DNA from: Polaribacter butkevichii
GTDB lineage: Bacteria > Bacteroidota > Bacteroidia > Flavobacteriales > Flavobacteriaceae
NCBI RefSeq assembly: GCF_038024105.1
Contig: NZ_CP150661.1
Span: forward strand, 124,001-188,000
Length of the DNA: 64,000 bases
Reading direction: 5' to 3'
Numbering within the stretch: position 1 is the stretch's first letter; the number at the start of each line of letters is the position of its first letter. Shown here piece by piece: positions 24,990 to 33,719 of the stretch. The translations under genes and the position numbers were made by a program. The notes below the pieces were generated by a model that saw only the letters and a list, made by a program, of their open reading frames with translations, searched no databases and was not told where the DNA came from.

Positions 24990-27407
24990 TTATTCAATGG
25001 TAAGATAGGTTCCTTTAAAATTTTGGTTTAAAACCATCATTTTTAATGGTTTATTTTGTGTGTTCCTTTTAACTTCAATAGAAGCTTTACCGTTTGCCAT
25101 TTGTATAGATTCACTTCCTGTTGGTGTTCCTAAACTCTTCATAGTTTGGCCACCAGATAAACATTGAAAATAGACTCTGTCTTCATAATCTAAACAACGT
25201 AATCCTTTAGAATCGTGGGCAATGGAAGTAACTAAATAGTTGCCGTTTTCTAAAGTTGTGTAAGATAGTTTTAACCCTTTTGCTTTTCCGTTTTTTGTAT
25301 ATCTATAGTTAACAATTAATTTGTCTGATACTATTTTTCCGTCTGTAGTTTTACCTTTAGAAACCAATGTGTTTTCACCTTCTTTAAATTGCAAACTCCA
25401 ATTTAAACCAGCAGCCGGAAATTGTTTTGTATTTCTTGTTTTTGTACCTAAACTTTTTCCGTTTAAAGATAATTCTACCTCTGTACAGTTACTGTAAACA
25501 CTAATGTCTCTTGCCAAACCTTTTGGTCCCTGACGCTCTGTCCAGGTATGAGATTCAATATACGTAAATGGATCTTTACTCCAGTAACTTTTAAATACAT
25601 AAAAGGCATCTTTTTTATTGCCAGCTCTATCTACCAAACCTTTCTGATTCATGTAAGGAATAGCATTTTCGGGTCTTAATGGTGTACCAAAATCTTTAAA
25701 AGCCCATTGAATATTCCCAACAAAAGTGCTATCATTTTCAGAGATTCTTAAATGCCAATCAAACAAATCTACAATGTAGTTTTCACTCCAATCTCCAATT
25801 TGCGCAATATTAGCAACATCTGTTTGTACAATTGCTTCTTCCCAACCATCTGCTTGAATCTTTCCTTCTCCCGTAATTGGATTTTCTGTATGACGACCTA
25901 AATGACTAGAACCACCATATTCTGCATGTAAGAAAGATTTGTATTCTTTTTTATATTGATCGATGGCTTTTTGATAACTTTTATAACTTCCAGAATACCA
26001 ACCAGACCAAATAGAAGGGGAGAAGACGTCTACAATATCTGCACCTTCATAATACTTTCTAATAGCAGTTTTTCTAGTTGGGTCTAATTTATGTGATAAA
26101 TCGTTTATTTCTGATAAAAATGAATTCATTTCTTTTATATCTCCTCCATTTTCAAAATCTGGCAACCAATACATCTCGTTTCCTAAAGACCAAATAATAA
26201 CACTTGGTCTATTGTAGTTTTGGTTGATAATTTCTGTTAACATGTTTTTGGTGTTTTTTTTCCAATTGTCATTACCAACACCGCCTCTGCACCAAGGTAA
26301 CTCATCCCAGACTAATAAACCTAACTCGTCACAAGCTTTATAAACTTCTGGGTCTTGTGGGTAGTGTGCCAAACGTACAAAGTTAGTTCCCATTTCTTTA
26401 ATGAGTTCCATATCTGCTCTATGTTGCTCGTTGCTCATTGCTGCACCAACACCAGCATGTTCTTCATGTCTGTGAGTTCCTCTTAAAAGTAAGCGTTTTC
26501 CGTTTAAAAAAAATGCGCCATATTCTTTAAATTCAAACCATCTAAAACCAACTTTATCTGAGATTTTATCTGTAGTTATTTCATTTTTATCAACTAAAGA
26601 AACTTCAATTGTGTATAAGTTAGGGTTTTCTGTATCCCATAATTTAGGGTTTTCAATATTTTTAAAATTGATTTTTGCTGAATTATCTGCAACCGAAAAC
26701 TCTTTCTCTGTAACTGTTTTTCCATCAGCATCTATTAAAGAAGCTTTTATTTTAGAAGTATCATTAGCGTTTACAACATCTACGGTTCCTTCTAAATTTG
26801 CTTTTTTATTAGAAACATTTGGAGTTGTATATTTTAAATTTGCTAAATGTGTTTTTGGTTTTGTTTGCAGCCAAACGTCTCTTGTAATTCCTCCAAAGAT
26901 AAAGAAATCACTTTTTTGTGATGGAATAATTTCTGGGTCATAACTATTATCAGCTCTAACTATAATTTCATTTTCACCATTTTTTAGTGCATTAGATATA
27001 TCAAAAGTAAAACCAATATAACCACCAATATGGGTGCCTATCTTATTTCCATTTACATATATTTTAGAGGTTATATTTACACCTTCAAAATACAATTCAT
27101 AGATTGTGTTGGGGGTAAGAGAAATATCAATCGTTTTTTTATACCAACTGCCACTTCTTCTATAACCAGGCTCTAAATCTGTTGCATCTAGACTATTCCA
27201 AGAATGAGGTAAATTTATATTTTTCCAATTATTAGTATTTAAAGCTTCAGAAATGTTTTCGGTATCATTTTCTAAATACATCCAATTTAGGTTAATATTG
27301 GTTTTTGTTCTCGTTATGGTTTTATTTGTAACATCTTTAGAAGTACATGAAAATAGGATAAGAGTACCTATAATTAATAAGTGATAGGGAGTTGTTTTAA
27401 AAGTCAT
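24990..27407 (-). CDS. GH2 family exo-glycosidase lipoprotein
   Basis: An 805-residue periplasmic or surface lipoprotein (lipobox Cys21 in TLILFSC). It has the full GH2 plan: jelly-roll domain (about 40-200), Ig-like domain (about 200-300), TIM barrel with acid/base in WSLGNEMYW and nucleophile in LHAEYGG, then further Ig-like domains. Family activities include beta-galactosidase, beta-glucuronidase and beta-mannosidase; which one applies cannot be told. It is the last gene of the leftward susC side of the locus but has its own promoter with the shared direct-repeat motif. It probably removes a neutral or acidic sugar from imported oligosaccharides in the periplasm. Confidence 0.85.
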   Translation of the reverse strand: MTFKTTPYHLLIIGTLILFSCTSKDVTNKTITRTKTNINLNWMYLENDTENISEALNTNNWKNINLPHSWNSLDATDLEPGYRRSGSWYKKTIDISLTPNTIYELYFEGVNITSKIYVNGNKIGTHIGGYIGFTFDISNALKNGENEIIVRADNSYDPEIIPSQKSDFFIFGGITRDVWLQTKPKTHLANLKYTTPNVSNKKANLEGTVDVVNANDTSKIKASLIDADGKTVTEKEFSVADNSAKINFKNIENPKLWDTENPNLYTIEVSLVDKNEITTDKISDKVGFRWFEFKEYGAFFLNGKRLLLRGTHRHEEHAGVGAAMSNEQHRADMELIKEMGTNFVRLAHYPQDPEVYKACDELGLLVWDELPWCRGGVGNDNWKKNTKNMLTEIINQNYNRPSVIIWSLGNEMYWLPDFENGGDIKEMNSFLSEINDLSHKLDPTRKTAIRKYYEGADIVDVFSPSIWSGWYSGSYKSYQKAIDQYKKEYKSFLHAEYGGSSHLGRHTENPITGEGKIQADGWEEAIVQTDVANIAQIGDWSENYIVDLFDWHLRISENDSTFVGNIQWAFKDFGTPLRPENAIPYMNQKGLVDRAGNKKDAFYVFKSYWSKDPFTYIESHTWTERQGPKGLARDISVYSNCTEVELSLNGKSLGTKTRNTKQFPAAGLNWSLQFKEGENTLVSKGKTTDGKIVSDKLIVNYRYTKNGKAKGLKLSYTTLENGNYLVTSIAHDSKGLRCLDYEDRVYFQCLSGGQTMKSLGTPTGSESIQMANGKASIEVKRNTQNKPLKMMVLNQNFKGTYLTIE

Positions 27408-27427
27408 CTTTAATGGGAAATTAAAAT

Positions 27428-27472
27428 CAAAATTAGTTTAACATTTTGTTGCTATTATCCTGTGATATCCTG
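27428..27472 (-). promoter_or_regulatory. Direct-repeat activator site and promoter for GH2
   Basis: Read on the minus strand, CAGGAT-ATCA-CAGGAT (27472 to 27457) is followed by exactly 21 bp and then TAATTTTG, a perfect TAnnTTTG, at 27435 to 27428. This is the cleanest copy of the motif found in front of six rightward units of the locus. Confidence 0.7.
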
Positions 27473-27484
27473 CGTTATTATTTA

Positions 27485-28657
27485 CTATTTTAATAGCTTA
27501 AGTCTTAATTTAGTTTCTAGAAAATAATAATCGCCATATACAATTGGCGCATCCATTTCTGATCTTTTAGACCAATCTCCAGAACTGTGATCTAAAATAA
27601 AAGGTATGTCTAGAGTTTCAGGTAAAATGTATTTTTCTGTTTGTACATTATTCATGAATTTTTTACTGTAATTAAGGTATGTTTCGTTTTTTGTATATTC
27701 ATAAAGTTCTACCAATGCTGAGGCTACAATTGCTCCTGCGGATACATCTCTAGGTTCGTTAGGGATGTTTGGAGCATCAAAATCCCAATACGGAATACCA
27801 TCTTCAGGTAAATTTTTATGGTTTAAGAAAAAATTAGCTGTTGCTTTTGCTTGCTCTAAATATTTTTTATCTTTTGTGTATCTATAAACCATTGTAAACC
27901 CATAAATGGCCCACCCCTGACCACGAGCCCAAGAAGAGTTGTTGCTATAACCTTGATGTGTTACTTTCATTCTAATAGCTCCATTTTCTGGATTGTAGTC
28001 TAATACATGAAAACAACTATTGTCTTCTCTAAAGTGATTTTTTAATGTGGTATTTGCATGTGTTACTGCAATTTTATAAAAAGTACTGTCATTAGAAATC
28101 TTAGAAGCTTCAAACAGTAATTCTAAATTCATCATGTTATCTATAATAACAGGAAAATTCCATTTATCTTTATTAAAATCCCAAGAACGAATACTTCCAA
28201 CAGTGTTATTAAATCTAGAGCTAAGTGTTTGTGCACTTTTAACAATAATATCTTTATATTTTTGATTGTTATTATGTTTTAATGCTTGTCCAAAGCTATT
28301 ATAAACTTTAAAACCCATGTCGTGAGTTTTATCATTGTACTTTTCTTTTTCTATAAAAGCAGTCCATTTTTGTGCTAATTCTTTGTCTTTTGGGTTTCCT
28401 GTAATCTGATAAATCTGCCAGATATTTCCTGCAAAAAAACCGCTAGTCCAATCTTTAGAAGGTACTTTTTTTATTTTTTTTTCTTTCGGATTATAACTTC
28501 TAGGAAATGCTAAAGAATCTAAGTTATATTCTAAAAGTTTACTGTATCTTTTTTTTAGTTTTTGTTGATAATTATAGTTTTCTTTTTTTTCTGTTTTACA
28601 AGAAACTAAAAAACTTAATGCTATAAATAAGAGTTTAAAATGGTGTTTTTTCATCAT
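27485..28657 (-). CDS. GH88 unsaturated glucuronyl hydrolase lipoprotein
   Basis: Removes 4,5-unsaturated uronic acid from the non-reducing end of lyase products. About 391 residues from the ATG that gives a lipoprotein signal (FIALSFLVSC); the longer reading starts at a TTG with a stretch that does not look like a signal. The alpha/alpha-barrel shows the GH88 residues: DWTSGFFAGNIWQIY, catalytic Asp in IIDNMMNLELLFEAS, and SSWARGQGWAIYGF. It sits between susD and GH2. Its free product rearranges to 4-deoxy-5-keto sugar acid, the KduI substrate encoded on the other arm of the locus. Confidence 0.9.
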   Translation of the reverse strand: MMKKHHFKLLFIALSFLVSCKTEKKENYNYQQKLKKRYSKLLEYNLDSLAFPRSYNPKEKKIKKVPSKDWTSGFFAGNIWQIYQITGNPKDKELAQKWTAFIEKEKYNDKTHDMGFKVYNSFGQALKHNNNQKYKDIIVKSAQTLSSRFNNTVGSIRSWDFNKDKWNFPVIIDNMMNLELLFEASKISNDSTFYKIAVTHANTTLKNHFREDNSCFHVLDYNPENGAIRMKVTHQGYSNNSSWARGQGWAIYGFTMVYRYTKDKKYLEQAKATANFFLNHKNLPEDGIPYWDFDAPNIPNEPRDVSAGAIVASALVELYEYTKNETYLNYSKKFMNNVQTEKYILPETLDIPFILDHSSGDWSKRSEMDAPIVYGDYYFLETKLRLKLLK

Positions 28658-28831
28658 AAAATTTAAAATGTAAAGAAAATGTGTTATTCGGTTTAAAGGT
28701 ATTTTAAATCTAATATATAGAAATTCTAAAAAGGATGTAAAATTGTGCAATCACTTTATTATGAGTGTTTTATTTGTGTTTTTCTATTTTTTATTAGCTT
28801 TAAAAACGATTTAATTTTTAATTAAATCTAA

Positions 28832-28872
28832 AATTGGGTTTAGAACTTGTTTGTAAAGTTGTAAACCCAATT
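28832..28872 (-). terminator. Stem-loop after susD
   Basis: AATTGGGTTTA and TAAACCCAATT form an 11-bp stem around a 19-nt loop, followed on the minus strand by TTTTAGATTT. Probably a partial terminator that sets susC-susD apart from the enzyme genes. Confidence 0.5.
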
Positions 28873-28898
28873 AAAAAAATATGAATCAATTATATATT

Positions 28899-30431
28899 TT
28901 AGTATCCAGGATTGTTTGGCATTAGGTTTGTATTTCTTGCTAACTCATCTGCCGGTAATGGATATAAATAATCTCTATTAACATCAAAGTTAGGTCTGTA
29001 TTCTAACCCACTTGTACCAAATACATCACCATTTTCTGGGTTTGCCATTTTTCTTCTAGTAATGTCATACCATCTTTTACACTCGAAAGCAAGTTCCCAT
29101 TTACGTTCTTCTAGAACCATGGTTCTAAAATCATCTTGGTTTAAACCAGAAACATTTTCTGGAAAAGTAGCACCGTTTCTGGCTCTTGCTCTAACTCTAT
29201 TTACGTAACCATGTGCTTCTGCAGAACCAGGAGAAATTTCATTTAATGCTTCGGCAGCAATTAATAATACTTCTGCATATCTCATCATTATATAATTATT
29301 GTTAGAAGCTCTACCGTTACCTGTTGCAGAGGTTCCGTTAAAACGAGTATATTTTGCAATATGCGGTCTGTTAACACCTCTACCACTTCCTCCGTTTTCT
29401 TTAAAAACAGTATATGGTTTTACAGCACCATTAAAAACGGCAGTATTATCAAAACTTACAGCTTTTCTGTAATCTCTATCATCCCAAGTATTGTAAACAG
29501 CAAGAGTAGGTACGGCTACAGACCAACCACCACCAGATACATTAGGGTATTGTTCGTCATCTCTAAGACCTGTTAAAGCGGCTTGGTAATCTCTACCATC
29601 ATCTCCGTCACTAGCACCAATAAAATCTAAAACAAATATTGGCTCATTAGAAGCATCTACTTTAGAAGAATTAAATAAATCTTGAAAGTCTGCTTCTAAA
29701 CCTAAATTATAAACACCTTCATTATCTATAACACCTTTAGCTTCTTTATAAGCATTATCATAATCTCCAATTGTTAAATACACCAAGGCTAAATAAGAAT
29801 GAGCTGCAGATTTTGCAGGTAAAGATCTACCTGCTTGCGTATTTGGTAACCATTTTTTTGCAAATTGTAAATCTGCAATAATGTTTTTATACACATCAGC
29901 GGCAGCTGTTTTACTAAGAGAACTTGTGGTTGTTAAGTCTGTTACTGGTTTGTCTATATAAGGAATATCTCCAAATTGTCTTACTAAATGAAAGTAGGCA
30001 AAAGCTCTTGTAAAATAAGCTTGTGCTGTAACTGGGTTTTTTACGTTTTCATCTACATTTACATCTTCTGCACCTGCAATTGCTTGATTAGAAGCTGCAA
30101 TAATTTGATAAACTCTAAGCCAATAGCCTTCAACCATACCATTGTCGGCAGCAACAGTAAATTCATCATGTTCAACTCTTCTAGATGATGTTGTTAGATC
30201 TCCAATAGCTACCATATCGCTTCGTAACATTAAAGGTAAAGACATTTTTCTTCCCCAAAATTTTTCATGGGTCATATGTCCATAAGCAGCATTTACAGCC
30301 GTTTGTATGTCTTTTGGAGTATTAAAAAAACCATCTGGAGCTAATAAGCCTATAGGTTCTTCTTCTAAATTAGAACATCCAACTATTGATAAACTCATCA
30401 ATAATAAGAATATATATTTATATGTTTTCAT
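28899..30431 (-). CDS. susD: SusD/RagB-type surface glycan-binding lipoprotein
   Basis: A 510-residue SusD-like lipoprotein (Cys19 in LSIVGC) that lies on the outer face of the outer membrane and forms the lid of the SusC transporter. Family features are the N-terminal SusD-like segment (EEEPIGLLAPDGFFNTPKDI), the TPR-like core (AQAYFTRAFAYFHLVRQFGDIPYI) and the C-terminal RagB part (MMRYAEVLLIAAEALNE, ending YLYPLPADELARN). It begins 24 bp after susC and belongs to the same transcript. It sets the glycan preference of the uptake system, but the ligand cannot be read from sequence. Confidence 0.95.
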   Translation of the reverse strand: MKTYKYIFLLLMSLSIVGCSNLEEEPIGLLAPDGFFNTPKDIQTAVNAAYGHMTHEKFWGRKMSLPLMLRSDMVAIGDLTTSSRRVEHDEFTVAADNGMVEGYWLRVYQIIAASNQAIAGAEDVNVDENVKNPVTAQAYFTRAFAYFHLVRQFGDIPYIDKPVTDLTTTSSLSKTAAADVYKNIIADLQFAKKWLPNTQAGRSLPAKSAAHSYLALVYLTIGDYDNAYKEAKGVIDNEGVYNLGLEADFQDLFNSSKVDASNEPIFVLDFIGASDGDDGRDYQAALTGLRDDEQYPNVSGGGWSVAVPTLAVYNTWDDRDYRKAVSFDNTAVFNGAVKPYTVFKENGGSGRGVNRPHIAKYTRFNGTSATGNGRASNNNYIMMRYAEVLLIAAEALNEISPGSAEAHGYVNRVRARARNGATFPENVSGLNQDDFRTMVLEERKWELAFECKRWYDITRRKMANPENGDVFGTSGLEYRPNFDVNRDYLYPLPADELARNTNLMPNNPGY

Positions 30432-30455
30432 ATTTATACGTTTTTAAATTATGGA

Positions 30456-33400
30456 TTAAAATTTTATATTAAGACTAAAGTTAACAGATTGTACTGTTGG
30501 ATAATTACCAAAATCAAAGCCATTAAAAGTATTACTATCAGAACTATTTCCTCCTCCAGCACCAAAGTAGCTTACCTCTGGATCTAACCCTGAGTAATTA
30601 GTAAAAGTCAATAAATTTTGTCCGCTAATAGCTAACCTTACATTATCCATCCCTAATTTTTCTGTTACACTTGATGGTAAATTATAACCCAATGCTATAT
30701 TTTTTAATCTAATATAGCTACCGTCTTCTACAAAACGAGATGAAATTTGTTTTCCTCTAAGTTTAGCAGAAGGTACATTTGTATCTGTGTTTGTTGGTGT
30801 CCAAGCATTATTAAACAAATCTCTAGTTGTATTAGAATCTCCATTAGCTAACTGTACATTCGTTAGATTCATAATGTCTCCACCATAAGATCCTTGAAAA
30901 AAGATATTTAAATCAAAGTTTTTATAGGTAAAATTATTTGTAATACCCATGGTCCAATCTGGGTTAGGGTCTCCTATTATTTTTTGATCTGCAGTAGTTA
31001 TTTCGCCACTACCATCAACATCTGTAAATAATTGATCTCCTGCTGTTGCTCCTGCTAAAATTGCAGTTCCTGCAGGTAAATTACCTCCTTGGTAAACTCC
31101 TTGGTATTCATACCCCCAAAAAACACCCACAGCTTCATCTTCTCTTAAAACATGTGTACGTGGTATGTTAAAATAACCAGGAGAGGCATCTTGAAATATA
31201 TCTTGACCATTTAATAATGTAACAAATTTATTTTTATTGGTAGACCAGTTAAAGTCTGTTGTCCAAGTAAAATTGTCGTTACTTATATTTCTTGTATTTA
31301 AAGTAATTTCAAAACCTTTGTTATTTACCTCACCAACATTTCTTAAACTAGCCGGAGTTAGAAAACCTAAATATTGTGGTTGACTAGAATCTTGTATAAT
31401 AAGATCTTTAGTATTTATATTATAATAATCTAAGGAAAGAGAAACTTTACTATTGTACATACTTAAATCTAAACCAACATTTGTTTGGTAAGAAGATTCC
31501 CATTTTAAATTAGGATTAGCAACTTGGTTTGGGGTAACATTAATTACTGTTGATCCATTTATAGGAGTATATACAGAACCAAAACTAGATAATGATTGAT
31601 AAGGAGCAATAGATTGATTACCAGTAACACCGTAACTTGCTCTTAACTTTAAATTAGAAATCGTTTTGCTTTCTTTTAAGAAGTTTTCATTAGAAATTTT
31701 CCAACCTAAAGCACCAGAAGGGAAAATGGCATATTTTTCATTGGCAGCAAAATTAGAGGCACCATCTCTTCTTACAGTAGCTGTTATTAAATATTTATCA
31801 TTATAATCGTAGTTTACCCTACCAAATTGAGATTGAATTTCTGATTCTGATAAAGATGATGTTGGAATTAATTGTGTTGCTCCAGACCCTAAATTATAAT
31901 AAGAGAAAGAATCAGATGTAAACCCTTCTGCTCCTGCAGAAAAACGATCTGTAGATGTTTTTTGATAAGAATAACCTGCTAATAAAGTTAAGTTACCTTT
32001 ACCTATTTCTGTATTATAAGTTAAGTAATTTTCACTTAATACGGTGGTTCTTTTATAGTTTGTAATTGTAGCTCTACCACCTGTACTACCACCAGCAGTA
32101 GTAATTAATGTAGAGGGTCTAAAAACACCTTCTGTACCGTTAGCAGTACTTAAACCAAAAGTAGTTTTAAAAGCAAGGTTTTCTAAAATATCATAATTAG
32201 CATACATGTTGGCTCTAAAATTATCTGTTTTTGTTTCATTAATCCCTTCTGTTGCAATTGCGTATGGATTATCTACGTTATCACCTATAGAATTAACAGT
32301 ATTTTGGCCGTTTGCATCTAAGATACCTAAATCAGGAGAAAAACGAAAGCTTAAAGACACAACATCATCTCCACCACCATTAGCAGTTTCACCTGTAGAT
32401 TGTGTAGGCACTCCGTTTTTATCGCCTCTACTGCCAAAAAGATTTAACCCTAATTTTAATTTATCAGTTACTTGTGCATCAATATTTGATAAGAAAGATA
32501 CTTTTTCAAATTGAGAGTTTATAATAACACCTTCTTGTTTAAAATAAGTAGCAGAAGCATAAAAGTTAATGTTTTCACTTCCACCAGAAAAAGAAAATTG
32601 ATGGTTTTGTGTAGTACCTGCTCTATATAATAAATCTTGCCAATTTGTATTAGCAGTTCCTTTTGTGTACCCTGGGTTTATTGCTGTTTGATAAGCTCCA
32701 AATTCAGTTGCATTTAATAAATCTAACTCATTTGCGGTGTTTTGTACAGAGTAATTAGTATTAAATTCTACAGATATTTTACCAGTTCTACCTTTTTTGG
32801 TAGTTACCATTACAACCCCATTAGAACCTCTAGAACCATAGATGGCAGTTGCAGAGGCATCTTTTAAAACTTCCATAGACTCAATGTCGTTTGGTTGTGG
32901 CATTGTTGCGCCTACAAAACCATCTACAACAATTAGAGGAGAACTACTTGCGTTAATAGAAGTGTTTCCTCTAATTTTTATATTGATTGGCGCTCCAGGC
33001 TCACCCCCATTGTTAGATTGTACAACCACACCAGCAGCTCTACCTTGTAAAGCTTGTGCTGCATTTAAAACAGGAAAAGCGTTTAATTCTTCTGATTTTA
33101 CAGAAGATACAGACCCTGTTATGTCACTTTTTTTACGAGAACCATAACCTACTACTACAATTTCATCTAGTGCATTTGAATTTTCTACTAAAGCAATATT
33201 AATAGTTGTTTTTCCATTAACCATTACTTCTTGTTTTTCATAACCTAAATAGCTAAAAATTAATATATCATCAGCTTTTTTTGTTGTAATAGTATAAAAT
33301 CCATCAAAATCTGTGACAGTACCAATTGTTGTTCCTTTTACTTGAATTGTTACTTCTGGAATAAGGCTCCCTGTGACCTTATCTGTTACTGTACCCGTTA

Positions 33401-33482
33401 CTTTTTGTTGAGACATTACGACCAATGGCACAAAAAGTAAGAAGAAAAGCGAAAGCTTTTTAATTGAATTTTTTTTTGACAT
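30456..33482 (-). CDS. susC: SusC/RagA TonB-dependent outer-membrane transporter
   Basis: About 1008 residues from the ATG that gives a signal peptide (IKKLSLFFLLFVPLVVMSQ); an earlier ATG adds 13 unlikely residues. After it come a carboxypeptidase-D-like regulatory domain (VTGTVTDKVTGSLIPEVTI), a TonB box area, the plug domain with GAPINIKIRGNTSINASSSP and the SusC signature DGFVGATM...VLKDASATAIYGSRGSNGVV, then a beta-barrel ending in the aromatic NFSLNIKF. It imports oligosaccharides across the outer membrane with SusD. The 240-bp upstream region has an inverted repeat TACTAT-N8-ATAGTA but not the direct repeat shared by the other units. Confidence 0.95.
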   Translation of the reverse strand: MSKKNSIKKLSLFFLLFVPLVVMSQQKVTGTVTDKVTGSLIPEVTIQVKGTTIGTVTDFDGFYTITTKKADDILIFSYLGYEKQEVMVNGKTTINIALVENSNALDEIVVVGYGSRKKSDITGSVSSVKSEELNAFPVLNAAQALQGRAAGVVVQSNNGGEPGAPINIKIRGNTSINASSSPLIVVDGFVGATMPQPNDIESMEVLKDASATAIYGSRGSNGVVMVTTKKGRTGKISVEFNTNYSVQNTANELDLLNATEFGAYQTAINPGYTKGTANTNWQDLLYRAGTTQNHQFSFSGGSENINFYASATYFKQEGVIINSQFEKVSFLSNIDAQVTDKLKLGLNLFGSRGDKNGVPTQSTGETANGGGDDVVSLSFRFSPDLGILDANGQNTVNSIGDNVDNPYAIATEGINETKTDNFRANMYANYDILENLAFKTTFGLSTANGTEGVFRPSTLITTAGGSTGGRATITNYKRTTVLSENYLTYNTEIGKGNLTLLAGYSYQKTSTDRFSAGAEGFTSDSFSYYNLGSGATQLIPTSSLSESEIQSQFGRVNYDYNDKYLITATVRRDGASNFAANEKYAIFPSGALGWKISNENFLKESKTISNLKLRASYGVTGNQSIAPYQSLSSFGSVYTPINGSTVINVTPNQVANPNLKWESSYQTNVGLDLSMYNSKVSLSLDYYNINTKDLIIQDSSQPQYLGFLTPASLRNVGEVNNKGFEITLNTRNISNDNFTWTTDFNWSTNKNKFVTLLNGQDIFQDASPGYFNIPRTHVLREDEAVGVFWGYEYQGVYQGGNLPAGTAILAGATAGDQLFTDVDGSGEITTADQKIIGDPNPDWTMGITNNFTYKNFDLNIFFQGSYGGDIMNLTNVQLANGDSNTTRDLFNNAWTPTNTDTNVPSAKLRGKQISSRFVEDGSYIRLKNIALGYNLPSSVTEKLGMDNVRLAISGQNLLTFTNYSGLDPEVSYFGAGGGNSSDSNTFNGFDFGNYPTVQSVNFSLNIKF

Positions 33483-33567
33483 AAAATTAGATATTAATTG
33501 ATTAAAAAAATAGTAAACCATAATGGTTTACAGTATTAAAATTAAAGAGAAATGCACTTAAAAAAAA

Positions 33568-33587
33568 TACTATGTATATGAATAGTA
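33568..33587. promoter_or_regulatory. Inverted repeat upstream of susC
   Basis: TACTAT and ATAGTA, 8 nt apart, form a small dyad 86 bp upstream of the susC start. It may be a regulator site; no clear minus-strand TAnnTTTG element lies near it. Confidence 0.3.
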
Positions 33588-33719
33588 CTTTAATTAAAAG
33601 GTTATTTCCTTTTTTTATAAAATTAATTTAAACTCCTGAAATAGAAATACAGAATAGGTAGTAAAAACGTACAAACCTTTATATATAGAGGCGTATTAAA
33701 GTAAAAAATATATTGCTAA

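Noticed and set aside
33524..33539. CAGTAT upstream of susC on the plus strand
   Set aside because: It has the wrong orientation for susC and no CAGGAT partner at 10 bp.
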